Shown here: in pieces, positions 28,780 through 36,423 of the stretch
Position numbering within the stretch: position 1 is the stretch's first letter
Layout of the letters: each line of letters begins with the position of its first letter
NCBI RefSeq assembly: GCF_018598225.1
Contig: NZ_JAHESF010000011.1
Location: forward strand, 62,001-126,000
DNA: 64,000 nucleotides
Direction of reading: 5' to 3'
From: Chryseosolibacter histidinae
GTDB lineage: Bacteria; Bacteroidota; Bacteroidia; Cytophagales; Cyclobacteriaceae
Notes under the pieces: model-generated
Database searches by the model: none
Seen by the model: only the letters and a program-made list of their open reading frames with translations
What the model was told of the DNA's origin: nothing
Program-made: the position numbers and the translations under genes

Positions 28780-29451
28780 ATGGTAACCCGATATGTGAGA
28801 TTTCTGCTCGTTTTACTGATTTTCGCGGCCTCCACCCTGGTTTACGGACAGGGACAGGTAAAAATTGCGAAGCTTAAATACAATGGCGGTGGCGATTGGT
28901 ATGCGAATAAAACGGCGCTCCCGAACCTGATCAAATTCTGCAATGCGGAGCTGGGCATGAACCTGGCACCGGAAGAAGACATCGTTGAGGTGCAGAGCAA
29001 TGACATTTTTCTCTATCCCTATATTTATATGACGGGACATGGCAATGTTGTTTTTTCAGACAGCGAAGCCGCCAACCTGAGAAAGTACCTGATGGCCGGA
29101 GGTTTTCTGCACATTGATGATAACTATGGTCTCGACAAATTTATCCGCATAGAGCTGAAGAAAGTTTTTCCCGAGCTCGAGCTGATAGAGCTACCGTTCG
29201 AGCATCCGGTCTATCATCAGAAATTCAACTTCACACGCGGGCTGCCCAAAATCCATGAGCACGACGGCAAGCCACCACAAGGCTTCGGACTGATCTACGA
29301 AGGCCGCCTTGTTGTTTTTTATTCTTACGAGACCGACCTCGGCAACGGGTGGGAAGATCAGCGCATTCACAACGACCCCGAAGAAAAACGGCAGCAGGCG
29401 CTGAGGATGGGTGCCAATATTCTTTCGTATTGTTTTACGAATTCGTTTTAG
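28780..29451 (+). CDS. DUF4159 family secreted protein
   Basis: 223 residues with an N-terminal signal peptide (FLLVLLIFAASTLVYG). The DUF4159 domain fills the rest: IAKLKYNGGGDWYANKTALPNL, IFLYPYIYMTGHGNVVFS, LRKYLMAGGFLHIDDNYGLD and GRLVVFYSYETDLGNGWED. The domain has a glutamine-amidotransferase-like fold in related proteins, but enzymatic residues are not established. In Bacteroidota it often accompanies MoxR/BatA-type membrane clusters, which are not seen here. It is divergent from the lipoprotein upstream. Confidence 0.9.
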   Translation: MVTRYVRFLLVLLIFAASTLVYGQGQVKIAKLKYNGGGDWYANKTALPNLIKFCNAELGMNLAPEEDIVEVQSNDIFLYPYIYMTGHGNVVFSDSEAANLRKYLMAGGFLHIDDNYGLDKFIRIELKKVFPELELIELPFEHPVYHQKFNFTRGLPKIHEHDGKPPQGFGLIYEGRLVVFYSYETDLGNGWEDQRIHNDPEEKRQQALRMGANILSYCFTNSF

Positions 29452-29454
29452 TCG

Positions 29455-29595
29455 CCACGCTCCTGTTTTAATCTTCATTCCACTCACGCCGTTTCCCGCA
29501 TCGGGATGAAGCGTGTTTGCCGCAATTCCATTTGAAAAACTCATGTTCACACCGCTGACAGCAGTTGTCAACGGCGTTCCCGTATTTGCCCGCAT
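29455..29595 (-). other. coding-like remnant, possible gene fragment
   Basis: The gap after DUF4159 is open on the minus strand from an ATG at 29595 to the DUF4159 stop. The predicted 47-residue peptide (NTGTPLTTAVSGVNMSFSNG and on) has secreted-protein-like Ser/Thr/Gly/Asn composition. The frame then continues antisense through DUF4159 with no sign of coding. It may be a leftover of an older gene or chance; no family is recognised. Confidence 0.25.
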
Positions 29596-29622
29596 AACAA
29601 AAATTATTATTCACATTAAACA

Positions 29623-30546
29623 ATGAGTTTTATGAAAAAACACCTCTTATGGGCGGTATCCATAGCGTTGGTTGCGCTGGGATGCCAGGAAAAAGAAACC
29701 ATTCGCCCCATCAACAAGCAGAAATCGGATCGGCAGTTCCCTGTCTCCGAAGGTTTTACCGAAAAACTTTCTGACGAGCAACGTCAGCGAAGCACAGCGC
29801 GTATAGCCACTACGTATGTTCCCGAGGAGCTGTACATCAACAATGGTTATGAAGCGAAAGCGATCGACTACAACACCGGTACGGGATATACCTATTATCA
29901 CGACAATTCTCCTTTCGTTGCCATGGCCTCAACCAATGGTTACATTTTTGGTGTTGCTTATGGCGAGCTGTGGCGAAGTGATCCTACAACGAATGCTTCC
30001 TATACGCCATTTGGCCCCTATGGAACAGGCTGGGCAGGCACTGAAGCAATGACTGCTTTGAGTGGTTATGTTTATGCCATTCAGGCTGGCACATTATGGC
30101 GGGTGAATGCCGGCAATGGCGATGTGATTGCCTTTGGTGACTACTCCGACGGATGGGCAGGCACCGAAGCAATGACTGCCATTGGCTCTTACATCTATGC
30201 TGTGCAAGGTGGTACCCTTTGGAGGGTTCATACTTCTTCGGGAGCAGTATCCACCTACAGTCAATATCCTGACGGATGGGCAGGAACGGTTGCCATGGCT
30301 GCCACAGGAAGCTACGTTTATGCCGTGCAGGGCGGCGTTTTGTGGAGAGTTCACACAAGCACCGGCGTCGTAAGCACACTGGGCGCTGGATCATGGCCCA
30401 ATACAGTAGCCATGACTGCTAAAGATGGTTATGTATTTATTGTGGATAGCGGATTGTTGTGGAAAGTAAATACTTCAACAGGTGCGATCTCACAACTCGG
30501 CACATTGTCGTGGCCATACACCATGTCAATGACAGCGCGGATGTAA
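29623..30546 (+). CDS. beta-propeller-like repeat lipoprotein
   Basis: 307 residues. A signal peptide with lipobox VSIALVALGC is at the start, followed by a Lys/Glu-rich linker. From about residue 95, roughly five units of 38-41 residues follow: GWAGTEAMTALSGYVYAIQ, GTLWRVNAGNGDVIAFGDYSD, and so on. Each unit has an AM(T/A)A strand, a YVYA(I/V)Q strand and a LWRV strand. Such repeats form the blades of tectonin- or PQQ-like propellers. The two middle units are very similar at the DNA level, suggesting recent duplication. A surface-exposed ligand-binding role is inferred; no known ligand. Confidence 0.75.
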   Translation: MSFMKKHLLWAVSIALVALGCQEKETIRPINKQKSDRQFPVSEGFTEKLSDEQRQRSTARIATTYVPEELYINNGYEAKAIDYNTGTGYTYYHDNSPFVAMASTNGYIFGVAYGELWRSDPTTNASYTPFGPYGTGWAGTEAMTALSGYVYAIQAGTLWRVNAGNGDVIAFGDYSDGWAGTEAMTAIGSYIYAVQGGTLWRVHTSSGAVSTYSQYPDGWAGTVAMAATGSYVYAVQGGVLWRVHTSTGVVSTLGAGSWPNTVAMTAKDGYVFIVDSGLLWKVNTSTGAISQLGTLSWPYTMSMTARM

Positions 30547-30631
30547 AGTAGCAGTGTAGTTTGTTACAACTGCGTTGAAAAAGTCTGCCCAAAGCTTCCC
30601 GGTAAATTGTTTTTGAATGCGCTGTGAAAGC

Positions 30632-30662
30632 AATAAGGCAGCCTCTTTTGGGCTGCCTTATT
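30632..30662. terminator. bidirectional terminator
   Basis: AATAAGGCAGCC (30632-30643) pairs perfectly over 12 bp with GGCTGCCTTATT (30651-30662). Loop of seven bases. It lies between the convergent propeller and DoxX genes, and the A/T flanks give short U-tracts in both directions. Confidence 0.85.
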
Positions 30663-30690
30663 CGCTATTCGTTGGCCGTTCTTGTGTCGG

Positions 30691-31071
30691 TCAGGCCCTT
30701 ACCATCGGCAGATATTTTTCCCTGTTTTCCACGATCACCCATACCAGGATGGCGAGCAGAATAAGGGCCATCGGCAAACCTTCGGGTGCAACGGTAAAAT
30801 GTGTGAGCACAATACCTACCATGATCGGAAGGATCATGATCGCTCCCAGCGCCCTGGTTCTTTTAAAGATGATCAGCACACCACCAACCACTTCAATGAA
30901 GCCGATGAGGGGCATCAGCCACGAGATCGAGGTCATGGCAATAAACATCTTCATCGTTGCTTCCGGCATGTCTTGCGGAACGGGCATGTAATTGAAGAAT
31001 TTGTTCAGTCCTGCGTTAATGAACATAAGGCCAAAAAGCAGGCATAAGACGAAAAGGATTTTGTTTTTCAT
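30691..31071 (-). CDS. DoxX-like membrane protein
   Basis: 126 residues with four hydrophobic helices. The first (ILFVLCLLFGLMFINAGLNKF) ends with the DoxX-like GLNKFFNY motif, and the second includes LMPLIGFIEVVGGVLIIF. The small four-helix DoxX/DUF4870-type proteins sit in the inner membrane; some are linked to thiosulfate or terminal-oxidase complexes, but the role is uncertain. I start at 31071; ten further in-frame residues upstream are less plausible. Confidence 0.75.
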   Translation of the reverse strand: MKNKILFVLCLLFGLMFINAGLNKFFNYMPVPQDMPEATMKMFIAMTSISWLMPLIGFIEVVGGVLIIFKRTRALGAIMILPIMVGIVLTHFTVAPEGLPMALILLAILVWVIVENREKYLPMVRA

Positions 31072-31581
31072 AGTCGGTTTTTCTTGATGTTGATGATACA
31101 AATATACAGCAGTTCAACGGCCCGGAAATGGTCAAATCCGACATTGTAAGGGGGCATTCACGACCAGATTGAGCGTTACAGCTCCAGCCCTGCACCCAGG
31201 CGGTCAACGCATGGTCTGGCCACAAATACCTAGTTGGAGGTGTGCCGCGAAACTTCACGCCCAGTGCGAGAGCGAGCAAAGACCATGAAAACAAAGTCCT
31301 TCTCCATCCCCTATTCCAAAACAGAGTCAAGGTAACTGAGATCTGTTGCGGCATCAAAACCAAGACGACGGTGGTGACCAATAGCATGAAACGTGCGCCT
31401 GGTCATTCTTATTTATAAACCGGGTTTATCAAAAGCCCGGTTTTTTTTCGTGAATGCCAGTCTCGGTGTTTTTAAATTTTTTGATTTGAAATTCGCCCTG
31501 GTCTCTTTTTTCCCTTTATTTTAGCCTGAATAGTTAAGGACCCTTAAATAAGGGAGCAAGGCGCATTTTATACCGTTCCGC
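31072..31581. other. gene-free interval of ~510 bp; candidate small RNA or peptide
   Basis: No recognised protein gene is found. On the plus strand a frame is open from 31173 to a stop at 31416-31418. It has no ATG until a ten-codon tail, but a GTG at 31242 would give 58 residues with two adjacent cysteines (EICCGIK). The stop is followed at once by a strong terminator at 31417-31450, so something is probably transcribed rightward here. The sequence does not match tmRNA, RNase P RNA or 4.5S RNA by eye. The remaining ~130 bp after the terminator precede the TerB-like gene and look like a leader region. Confidence 0.45.
31417..31448 (+). terminator. orphan rho-independent terminator
   Basis: AAACCGGG (31417-31424) pairs with CCCGGTTT (31436-31443) across an 11-base loop and runs into TTTTTTTT. 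The upstream transcript has no annotated protein gene. Confidence 0.85.
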
Positions 31582-32028
31582 ATGAATTTTAAAGACATCA
31601 TCAGCCTCTTTAAACAGGGCAAGGCTACTGCCAACAGTCACCTGAAAAACCTGCTCGAGATCGCCGCAGCCGACGGAGGACTGGCTGACGAAGAAAGGCG
31701 GTTCCTCGAGTACATCGCTCAAAGAAAAAATATTTCACTGCAAGAGTTGAAAGACCTCCAGGCCGATTCGTCTGCGGTACCTTTTGAAGTTCCTAAAAGC
31801 GAACGTGAAAAGTTCTCACAACTTTACGATCTCGTTCACATGATGTCAGTTGACAAGAATATTCACAGCGAAGAATTAAGGTTGTGCGAGCTGTTCGCCA
31901 TCAAGTTCGGATACCGCAAGGAGGCTGTGCACGAGCTGATCGACGCCATCAGGCAGAGCATTGAAAACTGGGTCGGTCCTGATGAAACCCTGAAAGCGGT
32001 CTCACAAAAGATCAAACTTTACAATTAA
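31582..32028 (+). CDS. TerB-like protein
   Basis: 148 residues, all-helical and without a signal peptide. The N-terminal part (LKNLLEIAAADGGLADEERRFLEYIAQ) matches the TerB/DjlA-type fold with the acidic AADGxxxDEE motif that can bind metal. A second half-motif (VHMMSVDKNIHSEELRLCELFAIKFGY) repeats the pattern. TerB-like domains are found in tellurite-resistance and envelope-linked proteins, but no ter operon is here. A metal-linked or adaptor role is inferred. Confidence 0.75.
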   Translation: MNFKDIISLFKQGKATANSHLKNLLEIAAADGGLADEERRFLEYIAQRKNISLQELKDLQADSSAVPFEVPKSEREKFSQLYDLVHMMSVDKNIHSEELRLCELFAIKFGYRKEAVHELIDAIRQSIENWVGPDETLKAVSQKIKLYN

Positions 32029-32033
32029 GCAGC

Positions 32034-32066
32034 AGGGATGACATCTTTCAAAAAAATGTCATCCCT
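32034..32066. terminator. hairpin between convergent genes
   Basis: AGGGATGACAT (32034-32044) and ATGTCATCCCT (32056-32066) form an 11-bp perfect stem, loop of 11 bases. T-tracts are weak on both sides, so it may be an RNA 3'-end stabiliser rather than a classic terminator. Confidence 0.65.
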
Positions 32067-32084
32067 CTAAATCCCGCTAACGCA

Positions 32085-32858
32085 TTAAATATCAGAGTAG
32101 CCTGTGGGCCTGAAGAAGAGTGTAACGTTCTTCGATACGTTGTTCTTGTATTCAGGCATCGACGACAACTGCTTCCACTGCGGATCCTGCCTGAATGCTT
32201 CCCAATGCGCATCGCGTGAAGCCTTGTTCTCAAAAGTGGTCATGTACATCAGGTTCGGCATCGTGCTGCCGGCCAGTACTTCAGCGTAGAACACGGCGTT
32301 GAAGCCCAGTCGTTTGAATAACCCTACCTCGTCGCCTTCATTGAACATCTGCACTTTATTGCGCCAGATCTTTTCGGTGTGGCCTTCGTAGCTTCTCAGC
32401 TCGTACACACGTTCGCTCACCGGCGTTTTGTGGTTGGGTACTGCCGATTCGGGCATGCCTGTAAAGGCTTTAAGAACGGCGGTTTCAATCCGTGCATAAG
32501 GAGGGTTGTCATAAGTGGCATCGATGTAGTCTTTGCCATCGGCCAGGTACTGTTTGTCTTTGGCCAGCTTCTCCGGAAGTTTGTCGAAGTCATCCAGCGA
32601 ACGAAAGGGGATCAGTACGATCAGCTTTTTTCCATAAGTGGTATCAGTTTCTACTGGCTTGAACACACCTATCTTTTTAAAACCCAGGCGATGCAAGGCC
32701 GGGAGCAACGCTTTCTCGAGATAAGCTTCAACCCGCTCCTGCTGGGCTGTGCTCTTGAAACGATAAGTTCGAAGCTCATAATACTCACGCGGAGGCGCCG
32801 CCAACGACACATAAGAAACCAGCGAGAGAAAAAGGATAATAACGGTAGACTTTTTCAT
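32085..32858 (-). CDS. NIPSNAP family secreted protein
   Basis: 257 residues with a signal peptide (VIILFLSLVSYVSLA). Two NIPSNAP / dimeric alpha-beta-barrel units follow: EYYELRTYRFKSTAQQERVEAYL and VYELRSYEGHTEKIWRNKVQMF, each with the conserved E-LR-Y start, and HRLGFKKIGVFK / KRLGFNAVFYAEVL at corresponding places. This tandem arrangement is common in Bacteroidota members. The function is unknown. I start at 32858 (MKKSTVIIL); an in-frame ATG six residues upstream has no signal-peptide logic. Confidence 0.88.
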   Translation of the reverse strand: MKKSTVIILFLSLVSYVSLAAPPREYYELRTYRFKSTAQQERVEAYLEKALLPALHRLGFKKIGVFKPVETDTTYGKKLIVLIPFRSLDDFDKLPEKLAKDKQYLADGKDYIDATYDNPPYARIETAVLKAFTGMPESAVPNHKTPVSERVYELRSYEGHTEKIWRNKVQMFNEGDEVGLFKRLGFNAVFYAEVLAGSTMPNLMYMTTFENKASRDAHWEAFRQDPQWKQLSSMPEYKNNVSKNVTLFFRPTGYSDI

Positions 32859-32924
32859 TGATTGGAATTTTAACAATGATACATTTTTCCAGAATAAAAT
32901 TGAAACAGTTTTCCAGTACAGTCA

Positions 32925-32975
32925 AATGCAAGGTTCACGCAAAGGACCAAAGAGGAGCGCAAAGGGCCGCAAAGA
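32925..32975. repeat. CGCAAAG word run
   Basis: Four steps of a GCAAAG-type word (CACGCAAAGGACCAAAGAGG, AGCGCAAAGGGCCGCAAAG) lie in the leader of the next gene. It resembles one arm of the composite repeats, but no complementary arm is found within 200 bp. Confidence 0.35.
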
Positions 32976-33031
32976 AAGTTTTTATTACATTGACACCACA
33001 ATGCCTTATTCCGATGCCTTTGTACCCCGAT

Positions 33032-34540
33032 ATGCGTTCAGTACTCCTGTCAATGTTTACGCTGCTGTTGAACCTGGGATTATTGTGTTCATGCGAGCAG
33101 AAAAGCCCCGAGCATCTTGCCAAACAATACTGCGGCAGCTGCCATACTTATCCCGAGCCGGCGCTGCTGGATAAAAGAACATGGGAAAAAGGTGTGCTGC
33201 CCCAGATGGCGTTCCGCATGGGCGTTGACTATTCATTGCTGAAAGACGTGAGCCAGCAGGATATGCCCGAAGTGATGAAAGCATTGCCCGACAAAGCCAT
33301 GGTAACGCAGGAAGAGTGGATCGCCATCCGTGATTTTTATTTGCAGCATGCGCCTGATTCGCTCACACAACCTGCGCACGAAGTACTGCCCGAACAGAAG
33401 CAGTTTACGGCTTCAGCGGTGCGGTTGTCCGGTAACCCTCTCCCCTTGCTCACCCTTGTTCAATACGATTCCTCCACGCACAGGATCTTTGCCGGCACAA
33501 GACTCTCGAAGCTGTACCGGCTGAGCGCTGACTTTACAGTGGAAGATTCATTTCAGCTTCAAAGTCCTCCCTCCCACATTTTGTTCGGAAAAAATAACGA
33601 GCTCATCATATCGTGCATGGGCATCATGGACCCGAATGATCAGCCCGCAGGAAAGATCATCCGGTTGAATACTGCCAAGTACGAACAGGCCGTCCTCATC
33701 GACTCTATCAAAAGACCCGTTCACCTGCGGCAGGCAGACCTTAATAATGACGGTCTTGATGACCTTGTGGTAGCCGCATTTGGAAATTACACCGGAGCGC
33801 TGCTGGCTTATGAAAGATCGGCCGATGGATACAAACGTCACACCGTTCACATGTTGCCCGGCACACGCAAAACAATTGTCGATGATTTTAACAATGACGG
33901 ACTGAACGATATCCTCGCGCTGATCACCCAGGGAGACGAGCAGATCACACTCTTTATTAATGAAGGAGATTTCAGGTTCAGTCCCCAGGTGCTGCTGCGC
34001 TTCCCTCCCGTTTATGGATCGAGCTATGTCGAGCGCTGCGATTTTAACGGCGATGGAAAATTCGATATCCTTTATTCCAATGGCGACAATGCCGACTATT
34101 CCTCCATCTTCAAACCTTATCATGGCGTACGCCTCTTTTTAAATGATGGCAACAACCATTTCAAAGAAAGCTGGTTTCATGCGATGCCCGGTGCTTCACA
34201 GGCTGTGGCGCGGGACTTTGACCAGGATGGTGACGTTGATGTGGCGGCCATTGCTTTCTTTCCCGATCTCAAAGATCACCCCGAGCAGGGCTTCTTCTAT
34301 TTTGAGAATAACAACGGTAAGCTCTTGCCACAGATCACTTCTTTGGCGAGTGCAGGCCGCTGGTTAACCCTGGAAGCAACCGATTATGACCGCGATGGCG
34401 ATGAAGATCTTCTGCTGGGCGCCCTCGATTTTGCTGCAGGAGTGCCCGACTCCTTATTACAACGCTGGCAAACAGCGCGGACCTCTATCCTGGTGCTTAG
34501 AAATACATCTCCCGCAGATCACTCTGACCTACACAAATAA
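33032..34540 (+). CDS. c-type haem/FG-GAP repeat lipoprotein
   Basis: 502 residues from the ATG at 33032. A lipobox (LNLGLLCSC) follows the signal peptide. A single haem-binding CGSCH motif comes within the next 20 residues, with downstream helices of a small cytochrome-like domain (GVLPQMAFRMGVDYSLLKDV). The rest carries FG-GAP/VCBS-type repeats with Ca-binding loops: ADLNNDGLDDLVVAAFGNY, DDFNNDGLNDILALI, CDFNGDGKFDILYSNGDN, RDFDQDGDVDVAAIAF and TDYDRDGDEDLLLG. A surface propeller tethered to a haem domain is the likely shape. An earlier in-frame ATG at 33014 is possible; further upstream the frame is repeat. The last ~10 residues come from the following repeat. Confidence 0.85.
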   Translation: MRSVLLSMFTLLLNLGLLCSCEQKSPEHLAKQYCGSCHTYPEPALLDKRTWEKGVLPQMAFRMGVDYSLLKDVSQQDMPEVMKALPDKAMVTQEEWIAIRDFYLQHAPDSLTQPAHEVLPEQKQFTASAVRLSGNPLPLLTLVQYDSSTHRIFAGTRLSKLYRLSADFTVEDSFQLQSPPSHILFGKNNELIISCMGIMDPNDQPAGKIIRLNTAKYEQAVLIDSIKRPVHLRQADLNNDGLDDLVVAAFGNYTGALLAYERSADGYKRHTVHMLPGTRKTIVDDFNNDGLNDILALITQGDEQITLFINEGDFRFSPQVLLRFPPVYGSSYVERCDFNGDGKFDILYSNGDNADYSSIFKPYHGVRLFLNDGNNHFKESWFHAMPGASQAVARDFDQDGDVDVAAIAFFPDLKDHPEQGFFYFENNNGKLLPQITSLASAGRWLTLEATDYDRDGDEDLLLGALDFAAGVPDSLLQRWQTARTSILVLRNTSPADHSDLHK

Positions 34541-34573
34541 TTTCTGCGTCAATCTGCGGAATCAGCGGGAAAC
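34511..34573. repeat. composite inverted repeat (CGCAGATTACGCTGATT words)
   Basis: CCCGCAGATCACTCTGACC (left) and TCTGCGTCAATCTGCGGAAT plus CAGCGGGAA (right, 34542-34572) make an imperfect hairpin. The left arm encodes the last residues of the upstream gene (SPADHSDLHK and stop). Same vocabulary as 43851-43923. Confidence 0.7.
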
Positions 34574-34619
34574 CTGACGTGCCTGTAAACTCTCACTGAA
34601 AATTCTTTTAACACGTCCC

Positions 34620-34650
34620 TTGCTTCCTTATAACTAATTTTTTAGTTTTA
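34620..34650 (+). promoter_or_regulatory. predicted blaI promoter (Bacteroidota type)
   Basis: TTG (34620-34622), 20 bases, then TAGTTTTA (34643-34650), one mismatch from TAnnTTTG. Transcription would start inside the downstream palindrome at 34651-34668. Confidence 0.5.
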
Positions 34651-34668
34651 TACCTAAATACATAGGTA
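34651..34668. promoter_or_regulatory. predicted BlaI-type operator
   Basis: TACCTAAATACATAGGTA has six-base dyad arms TACCTA and TAGGTA around a six-base centre. It ends exactly one base before the blaI ATG and directly follows the predicted -7 box, where a bound dimer would block initiation. BlaI/MecI repressors autoregulate through short dyads of this kind. Confidence 0.65.
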
Positions 34669-35052
34669 ATGAAAGATCTTAAGGAACTCACCCGGGCCGA
34701 AGACCAGGTGATGCAGATATTATGGCTGCTGGAAAAGGGCTTTGTAAAAGACATCATTGAAAAGATGCCCGAGCCCAAGCCTGCCTATAACACCGTATCC
34801 ACCATTGTGCGCATACTGGAAACGAAGGGGTTTGTGGGCCACAAGGCGTATGGCAAAACGCACGAGTACTTTCCGCTGATCAGCAAGGAGAAATACACGA
34901 GGTTCTACCTCAACAACCTGATCAAGGGATATTTCAACGGCTCGTTCCAAAACCTCGTATCGTTCTTTGCAAAAGAGAACAAGCTCAATGCGATTGACAT
35001 AGAAAAACTTCTGGAAGAACTTAAAAACAAAGATCATGAGGGAGATCATTAA
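34669..35052 (+). CDS. BlaI/MecI/CopY-family transcriptional regulator
   Basis: 127 residues. The winged-helix DNA-binding domain starts ELTRAEDQVMQILWLLEKGFVKDI, with the recognition helix in PAYNTVSTIVRILETKGFVGHKAYGK and the C-terminal dimerisation helices from about residue 80. In the family, an M56 sensor protease inactivates the repressor on a cell-wall or stress signal. Here the M56 gene starts inside the blaI 3' end (17-bp overlap), the expected pairing. A palindrome over the start region is a likely operator. The signal and other regulon members are unknown. Confidence 0.92.
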   Translation: MKDLKELTRAEDQVMQILWLLEKGFVKDIIEKMPEPKPAYNTVSTIVRILETKGFVGHKAYGKTHEYFPLISKEKYTRFYLNNLIKGYFNGSFQNLVSFFAKENKLNAIDIEKLLEELKNKDHEGDH

Positions 35053-36328
35053 TTACATGATGGAAGCCAACCTGGCGCTGCTGCTGTTCCTGGCTTTTTA
35101 TAAATTGTTGCTGTCACGCGAAACTAATTTCAGGTTCCAGCGGGCCTTTATGCTGGGCGCCCTGGTGATCTCGGTGATCGCACCCTTTCTTCACTTTAGC
35201 TATAGCCCCTTCGTTAACAGCGCGGCGGGCAGTGCAGCACCGGTACAGCTTCTGCCTTCGGTTGTGGTAGAGCGTATTGCCAGCGAAAGCACGCGCCGCG
35301 AGTGGTACGATGTGTGGAACATCACCGGCATTGTTTACGTGATGGTTGTTCTCTTTCTGCTGGCCTTGCTGGTGAGGCGAATGACCGCACTGCTGATCAG
35401 GATGCGTTACGAAAAGCATTACCGGCACGGCAGGTACAGGATCATCGAGTCGGCAGAGAACAAACCTGCGTTCTCGTTCTTCCACTTCATCTACATCGGC
35501 AACGCGCAGAAGCTCACGGCTTCCGAAAAGCAAAAGATCATTTTGCACGAAAGCGCGCACGCTTCACAGTTTCATTCGCTTGACAATCTGTTGTTGCAGA
35601 TCACCGGTATCTTCTTCTGGTTCAATCCCTTTGTCAATAGTTATAAAAAGATCTTCGTTCAACTTCATGAATTCGAAGCAGACGCGCGCACTGCAACGGG
35701 TGATGAGGTGAACGCGTATTGCAGCCTGCTGGCGAAGGTTGCACTGCGATCGGTTGAGTTTCCTTTCGCCAATCACTTTAATCAATCTTTAACATTAAAA
35801 CGTATCGAAATGATGAGAACGATAAAAAAGCGCACAAGCTCGTGGAAGTTTGTCGCTGCAGCCGCCGTTGTTGCAGGTTGTTTTGTATTCATTGCCTGCC
35901 AGGACCAGGTTAACAACCGCCCGATGCCGGCTTCGACAGAGGCGCAGGATTCTCCATTGCCCGAAGGAGGTATGGAAAATTTTTACACTTACCTGAAGCG
36001 TAACCTGCGCTATCCGAAGGATGCCCGTGAAAAATCCATCCAGGGCAAGGTGCTCGTAGAATTCCTCGTAAAAGAAGATGGCTCGGTGTCTGAGGTCAAG
36101 GCCCTCGCGAGCCCTGACCCGGTGCTGGCGGAAGAAGCCAAACGCCTGGTGGTGGAAGGACCTAAGTGGGTTCCTGGAAAACAGGAAGGCTCCATCGTTG
36201 AGCAGCGCATGGTGCTGCCCATCGTGTTCAAGCTCGAGGGCGTTGTGAACACCTCAGCAGAAGCACTCACACCCGATGGCGCACTCCAGGAAGTGGTAGC
36301 CGTCGGTTATGCACCTAAGAATAAATAA
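35036..36328 (+). CDS. M56 (BlaR1-like) metallopeptidase with TonB C-terminal domain
   Basis: 430 residues. An N-terminal transmembrane bundle (ANLALLLFLAFYKLLLS and GALVISVIAPFLHF, then YVMVVLFLLALLV) leads to a zinc-peptidase domain with HESAH (His171-His175) and the third ligand region LHEFEADA (about 211-218). A TM segment (SWKFVAAAAVVAGCFVFIAC) follows. The C-terminal ~95 residues (about 310-395) are a TonB-type domain: FYTYLKRNLRYPKDAREKS and GKVLVEFLVKEDGSVSEV. The extreme tail, LQEVVAVGYAPKNK, resembles the plug start of SusC-type receptors. The M56-TonB fusion is typical of Bacteroidota. It senses and relays a signal to the paired BlaI; the ligand is unknown. Confidence 0.9.
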   Translation: MREIINYMMEANLALLLFLAFYKLLLSRETNFRFQRAFMLGALVISVIAPFLHFSYSPFVNSAAGSAAPVQLLPSVVVERIASESTRREWYDVWNITGIVYVMVVLFLLALLVRRMTALLIRMRYEKHYRHGRYRIIESAENKPAFSFFHFIYIGNAQKLTASEKQKIILHESAHASQFHSLDNLLLQITGIFFWFNPFVNSYKKIFVQLHEFEADARTATGDEVNAYCSLLAKVALRSVEFPFANHFNQSLTLKRIEMMRTIKKRTSSWKFVAAAAVVAGCFVFIACQDQVNNRPMPASTEAQDSPLPEGGMENFYTYLKRNLRYPKDAREKSIQGKVLVEFLVKEDGSVSEVKALASPDPVLAEEAKRLVVEGPKWVPGKQEGSIVEQRMVLPIVFKLEGVVNTSAEALTPDGALQEVVAVGYAPKNK

Positions 36329-36365
36329 AGCATGTGGAACTTGGTTCCAACTATACTCTTAAAAC

Positions 36366-36400
36366 AAAAAAGCCGCGCCTGAAATAGCGTGGCTTTTTTT
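36366..36400 (+). terminator. terminator of the blaI-M56 operon
   Basis: AAAAAGCCGCGC pairs with GCGTGGCTTTTT (one G-U), eight-base loop, then further T. It lies about 40 bp after the M56 gene stop. Confidence 0.85.
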
Positions 36401-36423
36401 ATGAGATATTATCTTGCTGATGT

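Noticed and set aside
31140-31450. tmRNA, 4.5S RNA or RNase P RNA
   Set aside because: No tRNA-like acceptor end with CCA, no ALAA-type tag frame, and no conserved GAGGAAAGTCC core of RNase P RNA.
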